From Bacillota bacterium (lineage in GTDB: Bacteria > Bacillota > Clostridia > Acetivibrionales > DTU013): a stretch of 6,010 nucleotides of DNA. The position numbers and the translations under genes were made by a program. The notes beneath the pieces were generated by a model. That model had not been told where the DNA came from. It did no database searches and saw nothing but the letters and a program-made list of their open reading frames with translations. The stretch's first letter is position 1, and every line of letters starts with the position of its first letter. Location: contig JAEYON010000137.1 in assembly GCA_023411645.1 (NCBI GenBank), forward strand, positions 1 through 6,010, in the 5' to 3' direction. Below, piece by piece: positions 1 through 5,701 of the stretch.

Positions 1-10
1 TCTGACAGCT

Positions 11-64
11 AAAAAAAGAAGCCCTTTTTACCTCGGCTTGAGGATTAAAAAGGGCTTACCTTTT
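11..64. terminator. Rho-independent terminator hairpin, bidirectional, stronger on the minus strand
   Basis: Positions 19-30 (AAGCCCTTTTTA) and 46-57 (TAAAAAGGGCTT) are perfect 12-base inverted repeats. Inside them CCTC (31-34) pairs with GAGG (40-43), leaving a five-base loop and a two-base bulge. Read on the minus strand, the stem is followed by C and then seven U (complement of 11-17), a textbook intrinsic terminator. Read on the plus strand, the tail is only ACCUUUUGA, which is weaker but usable. The likely role is to end a plus-strand gene lying left of the window and to insulate the cyclophilin gene. The stronger U-tract nevertheless points at leftward transcription. Confidence 0.85.
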
Positions 65-282
65 GATAGGCATTTACAAGCTAATGATACTCAAATTACA
101 AGACAAAATCAGAAACGCTTGACAGAAAACTACAAATACTGAAGAGTCCTCAATTGAATGTTAATTGAAAGAGAAAATATTACTATTCAGGGGTAAGCTT
201 GATAAGCGGATTGAAATTTGCTCCAGACGGTTGCTGCTGAGCAAGCTACTGTATATTAGGAAATTGGTGTAAAAAAATTAAT
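65..282. other. Non-coding stretch upstream of the cyclophilin gene; nothing firm
   Basis: I find no supported gene here. The AT-rich first half contains an isolated TTGACA (119-124) with no matching -10 box, and a small inverted repeat TCAATT/AATTGA (150-155 and 163-168). The second half contains a short stem TTGCT/AGCAA (231-235 and 240-244) and a possible outer pairing GCTTG/CAAGC (197-201 and 242-246). These could form a small RNA structure, but they lie upstream of the promoter at 283-311 and so would not be in that leader. A 35-codon open frame starting with TTG at 165 and stopping at 270-272 has no ribosome site and is not called. Confidence 0.5.
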
Positions 283-311
283 TTGTAAAATACTATTGCA
301 TACCGTATAAT
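283..311 (+). promoter_or_regulatory. Sigma-A-type promoter of the cyclophilin gene
   Basis: TTGTAA (283-288) and a perfect TATAAT (306-311) are separated by 17 bases, the optimal vegetative spacing. Transcription would start near 317-319, giving a very short leader that begins almost at the ribosome site AAGGAG (320-325). The surrounding DNA is AT-rich, as is usual for strong Firmicute promoters. Confidence 0.75.
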
Positions 312-334
312 TTTGTAAAAAGGAGATAAAAATC

Positions 335-856
335 ATGCAAAAAAACCCAATAGTGACTATTGAAATGGAAAACGGAAGTATAATTAAAATTGAGCTTTAT
401 CCGGAAATTGCACCGAATACGGTGAAGAATTTTATTTCGCTGGTGAATGACGGTTATTACAATGGACTGATCTTCCACAGGGTCATTCCGGGCTTTATGA
501 TTCAGGGAGGCTGCCCGCAGGGGAGCGGGATGGGCGGACCGGGTTATTCCATCAAAGGGGAGTTTTCATCGAACGGCTTTAATAATCCATTGAAGCATGA
601 CAGGGGCGTCATTTCCATGGCCAGATCTGCCAGACCGGATTCGGCGGGATCTCAGTTCTTCATCATGGTTGAGAAATCACCTCATTTGGACGGACAGTAT
701 GCAGCCTTCGGAAAGGTAATAGAAGGTTTGGAAGAGGCGGACAGAATCGTTGCGGTAAAGCGGGATTATAATGATAGGCCTCGTGAGGAACAGCGGATGA
801 AGTCAGTGACGGTGGACACCTTTGGAAAGGATTACGGAGAGGTTGAAAAGCTGTAA
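335..856 (+). CDS. Cyclophilin-type peptidyl-prolyl cis-trans isomerase
   Basis: This 173-residue protein is a single-domain cyclophilin that catalyses cis-trans isomerisation of peptide bonds before proline. It has no signal peptide or lipobox, so it should act in the cytoplasm. Residues 47-58 read IFHRVIPGFMIQ, which carries the catalytic Arg (R49) and the Phe/Gln pocket residues. GSQFFI (105-110) and HLDGQYAAFGKV (117-128) complete the active-site signature. His117 replaces the Trp121 of human cyclophilin A, a change common in bacterial cyclophilins and associated with weak cyclosporin binding. A charged C-terminal tail (about 143-173) extends past the core. The ATG start is preceded by AAGGAG (320-325) with a nine-base spacer and by its own promoter. 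The downstream glycosidase-like gene is on the same strand 89 bases away and may be read through, since no terminator separates them. The family assignment is secure; the client proteins are unknown. Confidence 0.95.
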   Translation: MQKNPIVTIEMENGSIIKIELYPEIAPNTVKNFISLVNDGYYNGLIFHRVIPGFMIQGGCPQGSGMGGPGYSIKGEFSSNGFNNPLKHDRGVISMARSARPDSAGSQFFIMVEKSPHLDGQYAAFGKVIEGLEEADRIVAVKRDYNDRPREEQRMKSVTVDTFGKDYGEVEKL

Positions 857-934
857 AAGGCTGATACTGCGGCATAATTTCCAACAAAGTGGATCTAGTT
901 TGGCGGAGACAGGTTTAATGTCCTCCGGGAAGGC

Positions 935-941
935 AGGGGAG
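935..941 (+). promoter_or_regulatory. Ribosome binding site that fixes a TTG start
   Basis: AGGGGAG lies four bases before TTG (946-948). The reading frame has an in-frame TAA at 916-918, and the first in-frame ATG (979) has no purine-rich site at proper spacing. TTG is therefore the best start even though the spacer is short. The preceding CCTCC (922-926) could pair with GGAG and partly mask the site, though only about four base pairs are available. Confidence 0.6.
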
Positions 942-945
942 CACC

Positions 946-2409
946 TTGAGCAAAGAGCAGAAAGCATACAAACTGCATATGGGGCCGGCCGCTTGTGCGG
1001 TGGATCTTGGGGACGGCAGTGAACGCGGAGAATACGTCTGTCAGGACTATATTTTGAATAGTTTGGGAAGGCCGCACAGAAGCATCAATCTGATGTATTG
1101 CTATTATCCTCTGGACAAGGGGTGGCCGACAAGAGCAAGCGAACTTGACAAAACCGGAAACGTGTCATTTGCCTGGAATTACGCATATGACGATTATTTC
1201 CCTTATACTGGAGGCATAGGCGGAAGCATGGAAGGAGAGCCGTTTGTCTCTATGAAGGATATTCGCAGACATGGACAGGATGTGACATTGACACTGACCA
1301 TAGACTGCGCAGTGCCTGATGGACATCTCATACAGATCGCAAGGGAGCTTAAGCCTTACGGAAGGCTGTTGATTAGGATCAACCACGAGGCCACCGGTAA
1401 TTGGTTCGCCTTTAACAGACGATACACTTATCAGCAGGTCGCGGACTTTTATGTGCGTTTCCATCGGATCATCAAGCAGGAAGCTCCCAATATCCGTACC
1501 ATTTTGTGCATTGGAGAGGCTCCTGAAAATGAAACCGGCGAAATGAAGTATGAAAAGGAATTCAAAGAGGCAATCAAAGCAGCAGACATCTGGTCCGGCG
1601 ACTATTATCTTGCACTGAACTGGGGCTGGCCGTTTACCGTCGCTGAACCTGGCGGAGACACCCATAAGCGGTACGAGGTGAAGGAGGTTTTCGATGCAAA
1701 CCTTGCATCCTTTGAGCGTTTTCGCGTTCTGAACGGCGGGGCTGTAAAACCGCTTGTTATTTCCGAATTCAATGCTGACGGCGATGTTACCGGGCCTTAC
1801 GATCAGGCCGCGATGATGAAAGAGTTCTATCAAATGGTGCGAGATGAGAAGGCTGCCTGGCTGACGGGCATTACTTGCTATCAGTTCAGGGACAAGGGCC
1901 GTCTTGGCCTGGAGTTGGAGGATCCGAACAATCATTCAAACGGAATAGCACAGCCCTTGTTTGAAGAATACCGAAAAATTATCCGGGATCCGTGGTTCCA
2001 GCCCACAATGGATACAGGCATGGACGTCAAGTGCCCCGTGAGGCTAAGATGGGGTGGCTTTGAGGATTCAGACGGCCTTGCGGTTCCTCTTTTCTTTGAA
2101 AAAAACCCTGTTTTCTGCGAAGTATTATTCGAGGAAGACGATAATTTCAATGCTATGGTGGAATTGAACGGTAAATGGTTTTACAAAAAGCCCGGTGTCA
2201 AAGCTATCGACCTGATGCCGGCTTTTTATGAAAGACCTTTAGAGAGTGGCTGCGAACTGGTTTTCAAATTATTTGCCCCGCCGGCGGAAGGTGTGAACGA
2301 CCCTACGCAGGGACCTGACTGGGCTGAGAATTATTATTATGTACTTCGACATCTGCCCAAATTCCGAATACGCTATAAACCTACGGAATTAGGCAGATAT
2401 ATGCCATAA
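946..2409 (+). CDS. Putative clan GH-A glycoside hydrolase, GH26-like, no signal peptide
   Basis: This 487-residue protein has features of a retaining TIM-barrel glycosidase. A strand ending in RINHEATGNWFAF (144-156) resembles the GH26 acid/base motif (R..HE.NG.WF), giving E148 as the candidate proton donor and H147 before it. WSGDYYLALNWGWPF (216-230) resembles the GH26 segment 'PGD.YVDW.G'. VISEFNADGD (271-280) gives E274 as the candidate nucleophile, so both glutamates sit at the expected order and distance. Residues from about 350 to the end form a separate, probably beta-rich region with many aromatic residues, which I cannot assign. The N-terminus is hydrophilic with no signal peptide or membrane segment, so the protein appears cytoplasmic, unlike most secreted mannanases. 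It may act on an imported oligosaccharide. It starts at TTG behind AGGGGAG, 89 bases after the cyclophilin gene and probably in its transcript. Substrate and exact family are inferred; it could belong to another or unclassified GH-A family. Confidence 0.65.
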   Translation: MSKEQKAYKLHMGPAACAVDLGDGSERGEYVCQDYILNSLGRPHRSINLMYCYYPLDKGWPTRASELDKTGNVSFAWNYAYDDYFPYTGGIGGSMEGEPFVSMKDIRRHGQDVTLTLTIDCAVPDGHLIQIARELKPYGRLLIRINHEATGNWFAFNRRYTYQQVADFYVRFHRIIKQEAPNIRTILCIGEAPENETGEMKYEKEFKEAIKAADIWSGDYYLALNWGWPFTVAEPGGDTHKRYEVKEVFDANLASFERFRVLNGGAVKPLVISEFNADGDVTGPYDQAAMMKEFYQMVRDEKAAWLTGITCYQFRDKGRLGLELEDPNNHSNGIAQPLFEEYRKIIRDPWFQPTMDTGMDVKCPVRLRWGGFEDSDGLAVPLFFEKNPVFCEVLFEEDDNFNAMVELNGKWFYKKPGVKAIDLMPAFYERPLESGCELVFKLFAPPAEGVNDPTQGPDWAENYYYVLRHLPKFRIRYKPTELGRYMP

Positions 2410-2432
2410 GCCACTTTCAATCATGATCAACC

Positions 2433-2476
2433 CTGAATGATTTTGAATTCTCTTGAATGCTTCTGAAAAACCTGAA
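2433..2476 (+). repeat. Degenerate 10-base tandem repeat (YTGAA phased array)
   Basis: YTGAA occurs at 2433, 2443, 2453, 2463 and 2472, a spacing of 10, 10, 10 and 9 bases. The units read roughly GAATGATTTT, GAATTCTCTT, GAATGCTTCT and GAAAAACCT. The array lies just after the glycosidase-like stop codon and before the convergent LOG gene end. It may be a degenerate microsatellite or helically phased DNA. No protein is encoded here and no typical terminator accompanies it. Confidence 0.45.
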
Positions 2477-2497
2477 CCTGAGAACCTCGGGGCACGA

Positions 2498-3073
2498 TCA
2501 GGTCAACCATTTATCTTTAAATTCAAGCGGTTTGTATGCATCTATGTAGTCCAGTGCATTCGTAATATCTGCTGTGACATGATACAGCAGGCTGCTTTCT
2601 GGTTTTGCAAAACGATTATCAATAATGCAGTCGAACTGCTTGAGCAAAAGATCAAAGAAATGATTGTTGTTTAGTATAACAATAGGTTTATTGTGGTACT
2701 TCAACTGCTTTAGTGTAATGATCTCCAGCAGCTCCTCCAGCGTGCCAAAGCCGCCGGGCAGCGCTATGAACGCTTCGGATCGCGCATCCATAATGGATTT
2801 TCGTTCGCGCATGTCCTTTGTAACAATCAGCTCGTCACAGGTTTCATACACGACACCTTTCTGATTGAGTGCTTCTGGAATGACGCCGATCACCCTGCCA
2901 CCCATTTCATGTACAGAGGTAGCCGTTGCACCCATAAGGCCGCGCATCCCGCCGCCGAACAGCAAAATATCTTTCTTTACCGCAATGGTTTTGCCGAGTT
3001 CAGAGGCAAGATCAAAGTATATTTTATCAATCATATTGCTTGAAGAACTATAAACACAGATCACTTTATTCAT
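2498..3073 (-). CDS. LOG family (TIGR00730) Rossmann-fold nucleotide 5'-monophosphate phosphoribohydrolase
   Basis: This 191-residue cytoplasmic protein belongs to the LOG ('lysine decarboxylase-like') family, often mis-annotated as lysine decarboxylase. Characterised members release a free base and ribose 5-phosphate from cytokinin riboside monophosphates or AMP-like nucleotides. FGGGMRGLMGA (39-49) is the glycine-rich nucleotide-binding loop. MRERK (88-92) and PGGFGTLEE (106-114) are the two diagnostic family motifs and supply the catalytic Arg and Glu residues. Length matches the usual 180-195 residues. The ATG start has a strong ribosome site, GGAGG (complement of 3080-3084), six bases upstream. 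It is divergent from the methyltransferase gene across a 180-base control region and convergent with the glycosidase-like gene. The physiological substrate in this organism is unknown; family assignment is firm. Confidence 0.92.
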   Translation of the reverse strand: MNKVICVYSSSSNMIDKIYFDLASELGKTIAVKKDILLFGGGMRGLMGATATSVHEMGGRVIGVIPEALNQKGVVYETCDELIVTKDMRERKSIMDARSEAFIALPGGFGTLEELLEIITLKQLKYHNKPIVILNNNHFFDLLLKQFDCIIDNRFAKPESSLLYHVTADITNALDYIDAYKPLEFKDKWLT

Positions 3074-3108
3074 ATTGAACCTCCGGATGAATAATTCCTT
3101 TTCATATT

Positions 3109-3138
3109 ATAATACCAAACGATGGTATCTATATGCAA
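3109..3138 (-). promoter_or_regulatory. Promoter of the LOG gene
   Basis: On the minus strand, TTGCAT (complement of 3133-3138) and TATTAT (complement of 3109-3114) are separated by 18 bases. An overlapping perfect TATAAT (complement of 3106-3111) would need a 21-base spacer to the same -35. That ambiguity leaves open either normal use of TATTAT or an over-long, regulator-dependent promoter. The predicted leader is about 25-30 bases. Confidence 0.55.
3112..3128. promoter_or_regulatory. 17-bp palindrome over the LOG promoter, candidate operator
   Basis: ATACCA (3112-3117) and TGGTAT (3123-3128) are perfect inverted repeats around a five-base centre, AACGA. The site fills the spacer and the -10 edge of the LOG promoter. 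Such a placement suits either a repressor that blocks polymerase or a MerR-type regulator that distorts an over-long spacer. No regulator gene lies in the window, so the cognate protein is unknown. Confidence 0.5.
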
Positions 3139-3142
3139 ATTG

Positions 3143-3175
3143 ATAATAAATGATCACTCTGACATCATTTATTAT
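3143..3175. promoter_or_regulatory. Perfect 12-bp inverted repeat between divergent promoters
   Basis: ATAATAAATGAT (3143-3154) and ATCATTTATTAT (3164-3175) are perfect inverted repeats around a nine-base loop. The element sits between the -35 box of the LOG promoter (3133-3138) and the -35 box of the methyltransferase promoter (3192-3197). It lies outside both predicted transcripts, so it is unlikely to act as RNA or as a terminator; it is also too AT-rich for one and has no U-tract. A binding site for a dimeric regulator of both genes is the simplest reading. Confidence 0.55.
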
Positions 3176-3191
3176 TCGTTCTCATATACTC

Positions 3192-3220
3192 TTGACCTCT
3201 TTATTCGTATGGACTATGAT
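3192..3220 (+). promoter_or_regulatory. Sigma-A-type promoter of the methyltransferase gene
   Basis: TTGACC (3192-3197) and TATGAT (3215-3220) each match consensus at five of six bases and are exactly 17 bases apart. Transcription would start near 3227, leaving a leader of roughly 27 bases that contains the ribosome site GGAG (3240-3243). It likely drives both the methyltransferase and the acyl-CoA synthetase. Confidence 0.7.
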
Positions 3221-3253
3221 GAGATTAACAAAACAAATCGGAGTATCTAATCC

Positions 3254-3892
3254 ATGAAGAAAATTGAGAAAATAAAAACATATTATGAAGATAATATTGC
3301 AAAAGACCTGCCGGAGTATGGAATCCTCGGGTGGGAGAGTGAAAGGGCACAGCAGCTGAGGTTCGACGTATTACTGGATCAGGTTTCGCTGGAAGGGAAA
3401 AGGTTGCTGGATGTGGGCTGCGGTACGGGGAATCTACTTGAGTATATAAACAGCAAAGGGATTCATGTAAGATACACAGGCATAGACATTCTTGACAAAA
3501 TGATCGGAAAGGCTGCAAGCAAGCATCTTGATGCGGACTTTATTCATATGGATATTTTCAAGGAAAACACTTTCAGCCCGAACTCCTTTGATGTTGTTTA
3601 CACATCAGGAATATTTAACCTGAACCTCGGCAACAACAAGGAATTTCTCAGAAATGCCCTAAAGCTCTTTTTCAGCCTCTCATGCGGGACGGTCGTTTTT
3701 AATCTGCTGCATTATGCTTCTCCTGACAGGGAAGATAAGTACTTCTATTTTCACCCTGATGATGTCAGGCAGATCCTGACTGAGTTTTCCGGACTGCTTG
3801 AGAAGACAGAATTTATTGAGGCATACCTAAAAAATGATTTTACCGTGGTGTGTGAGAAGCAAAAGTGTGGTATGATAAAGAATAATAAATAA
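3254..3892 (+). CDS. Class I SAM-dependent methyltransferase
   Basis: This 212-residue soluble protein has a Rossmann-type methyltransferase core. LLDVGCGTGN (51-60) is motif I, the SAM-binding glycine loop. GID (76-78) supplies the acidic residue expected to bind the SAM ribose. FIHMDIF (96-102) matches the region around the adenine, and FDVVYTSGIFNL (112-123) is the motif IV strand and loop. The N-terminal segment, with GWESERAQQLRF at 26-37, is shared with a family of small stand-alone bacterial methyltransferases. The C-terminal third (about 130-205) is where the acceptor would bind and gives no clue to substrate. The ATG start has GGAG (3240-3243) ten bases upstream and a well-placed promoter. 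The acyl-CoA synthetase follows 49 bases later on the same strand, so they are probably co-transcribed. That pairing hints at a lipid or acyl substrate, but this is inference; only the general enzyme class is firm. Confidence 0.88.
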   Translation: MKKIEKIKTYYEDNIAKDLPEYGILGWESERAQQLRFDVLLDQVSLEGKRLLDVGCGTGNLLEYINSKGIHVRYTGIDILDKMIGKAASKHLDADFIHMDIFKENTFSPNSFDVVYTSGIFNLNLGNNKEFLRNALKLFFSLSCGTVVFNLLHYASPDREDKYFYFHPDDVRQILTEFSGLLEKTEFIEAYLKNDFTVVCEKQKCGMIKNNK

Positions 3893-3928
3893 TAAATTGA
3901 TGGTATTATGTATATTCTGTATTTTGGT

Positions 3929-3936
3929 GGGGTGAT
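3929..3936 (+). promoter_or_regulatory. Ribosome binding site deciding the acyl-CoA synthetase start
   Basis: GGGGTGAT matches the extended anti-16S complement GAGGTGAT at seven of eight bases. It overlaps the in-frame TTG at 3936 and places the core nine bases before the ATG at 3942. The ATG is therefore preferred over the TTG two codons upstream. Confidence 0.65.
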
Positions 3937-3941
3937 TGGCT

Positions 3942-5675
3942 ATGCTGACAAAGAAACTTTATGAGGTCAGACAAATCCGTGATTTTAGAGATCTGCTCGA
4001 ACAAAGTGCTGAACTATTCTCTGATAAAGCAGCATTTTGGGTCAGGGTCAGGGAGGGTGGATTCAGAAGCATAACCTACAAACTTTTTAAAGAGGATGTG
4101 GATGCCTTAGGCGCCGCATTGGTTTCCTTAGGTCTTAGAGGGAGCCTTACAGCTGTGCTTGGGGAAAACCGATATGAGTGGTGCGTTTCATATCTTGCAG
4201 TGACAAACCACTGCGGAGTGATAGTCCCGCTGGACAAGGAACTGCCGGTGGCTGAGAAGGGGAATCTTCTTCAGAGGAGCGGATCCGAAGCTCTCATATT
4301 TTCAGGTCGTTATGCTAATGATATTCTTACACTGAAGGGTGCCGGCAGTCCGGTTAAATATTTTATTAACATGGATCTTGAGGAGGATACTGAGGATTTC
4401 CTATCCTTTAGAAAGCTGATGGAAAAGGGCCGGCAGCTGCTGGCACAGAAGCAGGTAGATCTAAGCGAGTATAAAATTGACGAAACTGCCATGAGTGTTC
4501 TGCTCTTTACATCGGGGACAACTGATCTGGCAAAGGGCGTAATGCTTTCCCAAAAGAACATCTGCTTTGATATCACCGGCATCACGAAGACTGTATATGT
4601 AGACAGCAATGACATAACACTTTCAATATTGCCTATTCATCACACCTATGAGTGCACGATCGGCTTTTTAACGATTATATACAGCGGTGGTACCATCGCT
4701 TTTAATGAAGGGCTCAAGCATATACAGAAGAACTTCGGGGAAGTCAAGCCTACATTGTTGGTTACCGTGCCTCTGCTTCTGGAAAACATGCATAAGAAAA
4801 TATGGGAGCATATCAGAAAAAAACCCGGAATGACGCTGCTGGTTCATATCATGATGGGTGTTGGCGATGTGTTGAAATTTATTGGCATCGATATACGACG
4901 GGCGATGTTTGCCAGCGTACACCGTACATTTGGAGGACGTCTCAGATTAGTCGTCACAGGAGCTGCGGCGATTGAGCCGAAGGTTTCAAACGACTTGAAC
5001 CGTATGGGCATCAAGGTACTGCAGGGATATGGCCTGACAGAATGTTCGCCTCTTGTTATCGGCGAGAGAGATCACTTTTACGGTAATGCTTCGGTTGGTT
5101 TACCGCTTCCGGGAGTAGAGGTCCGTATTGACAATCCGGATGAGAATGGAGTAGGTGAAATCATAACTAAAGGCGACAACGTGATGCTCGGATACTATAA
5201 AAATGAGGAAGCCACTAAAAAAAGCATCAGGGACGGCTGGTTTCATACAGGAGATCTTGGCAGGGTCAATGAGAGGGGCGCATACTATATTACAGGGCGG
5301 CTGAAGAATGTAATAGTAACGAAAAACGGAAAGAACATTTTCCCTGAGGAAGTTGAGTCCTATATCAACAGAAGCCCCTATGTACTGGAATCCATGGTGA
5401 GCGGATACCAGGATGACAAATCCGGTGAAACCATTGTCGGAGCGCATATACTGCCGAATCTGGACGCTATTAGGGAGAAGCTGAAGGTTCATACTCCGTC
5501 GTTGGATGATATTAAAAAAATCATATCCGAGGTTGTAAAAAGCGCAAATAAGGATATGCCTCTGTATAAGAGGATTAGTACGTTTACCATAAAGGACAGC
5601 GCTTTTATAAAGACAACAACGCTGAAAATCAAAAGGTACGCTGAAAACGTGAAGATGAAGCTGGAGAAGAACTAA
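3942..5675 (+). CDS. AMP-forming long-chain acyl-CoA synthetase (AMP-binding protein)
   Basis: This 577-residue enzyme belongs to the ANL superfamily and should activate a fatty acid with ATP to an acyl-adenylate, then transfer it to CoA. Counting from the ATG, FTSGTTDLAKG (189-199) is the phosphate-binding A3 motif, with Asp and Ala in place of the usual Gly and Pro. GYGLTE (362-367) is A5, GWFHTGDLG (432-440) is A7, and ITGRLKNVIVTKNGKNIFPEEVE (450-472) spans the A8 hinge. KTTTLKIKR (557-565) carries the A10 catalytic lysine, K562. The length and the KTTTLKIKR ending suit long-chain acyl-CoA synthetases of Clostridia. There is no signal peptide; the hydrophobic patch near 296-318 could help membrane contact. 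An in-frame TTG at 3936 is less likely as start. It lies 49 bases after the methyltransferase without a terminator, so an operon is likely. Chain-length preference is unknown, and an acyl-AMP ligase role for a carrier protein cannot be excluded. Confidence 0.9.
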   Translation: MLTKKLYEVRQIRDFRDLLEQSAELFSDKAAFWVRVREGGFRSITYKLFKEDVDALGAALVSLGLRGSLTAVLGENRYEWCVSYLAVTNHCGVIVPLDKELPVAEKGNLLQRSGSEALIFSGRYANDILTLKGAGSPVKYFINMDLEEDTEDFLSFRKLMEKGRQLLAQKQVDLSEYKIDETAMSVLLFTSGTTDLAKGVMLSQKNICFDITGITKTVYVDSNDITLSILPIHHTYECTIGFLTIIYSGGTIAFNEGLKHIQKNFGEVKPTLLVTVPLLLENMHKKIWEHIRKKPGMTLLVHIMMGVGDVLKFIGIDIRRAMFASVHRTFGGRLRLVVTGAAAIEPKVSNDLNRMGIKVLQGYGLTECSPLVIGERDHFYGNASVGLPLPGVEVRIDNPDENGVGEIITKGDNVMLGYYKNEEATKKSIRDGWFHTGDLGRVNERGAYYITGRLKNVIVTKNGKNIFPEEVESYINRSPYVLESMVSGYQDDKSGETIVGAHILPNLDAIREKLKVHTPSLDDIKKIISEVVKSANKDMPLYKRISTFTIKDSAFIKTTTLKIKRYAENVKMKLEKN

Positions 5676-5701
5676 GTCCCGCATGTGAGGCGCCTAATGA
5701 G

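Noticed and set aside
119..124. Perfect TTGACA -35 hexamer.
   Set aside because: No acceptable -10 box occurs 16-19 bases downstream.
199..240. A 13-codon frame starting TTG at 199 behind AGGGG (189-193), a possible leader peptide.
   Set aside because: It lies upstream of the mapped promoter at 283-311 and has no run of regulatory codons or attenuator after it.
165..272. A 35-codon plus-strand frame starting with TTG whose product has a faint resemblance to Spo0E-like small phosphatases (RGKLDKRIE and LLLSKLLYI).
   Set aside because: There is no ribosome site, the diagnostic SxxLD aspartate is replaced by Tyr, and the match is short enough to be chance. At most it is a decayed remnant.
1165..1935. 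A 256-codon minus-strand open frame opposite the glycosidase-like gene.
   Set aside because: It lies wholly antisense to a well-supported gene, its translation shows no recognisable domain, and no ribosome site or promoter was apparent.
2419..2442. Inverted repeat AATCAT/ATGATT after the glycosidase-like gene, considered as a terminator.
   Set aside because: The stem is only six AT-rich pairs with a 12-base loop, and no U-tract follows.
3897..3925. TTGATG-N17-TATTTT before the acyl-CoA synthetase, considered as an internal promoter.
   Set aside because: Transcription would begin at about 3932, inside the ribosome site, leaving no usable leader. Read-through from the methyltransferase promoter is simpler.
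5100..5684. A 194-codon minus-strand open frame opposite the end of the acyl-CoA synthetase.
   Set aside because: The plus strand encodes the conserved A7, A8 and A10 motifs here; the antisense product has no family features.
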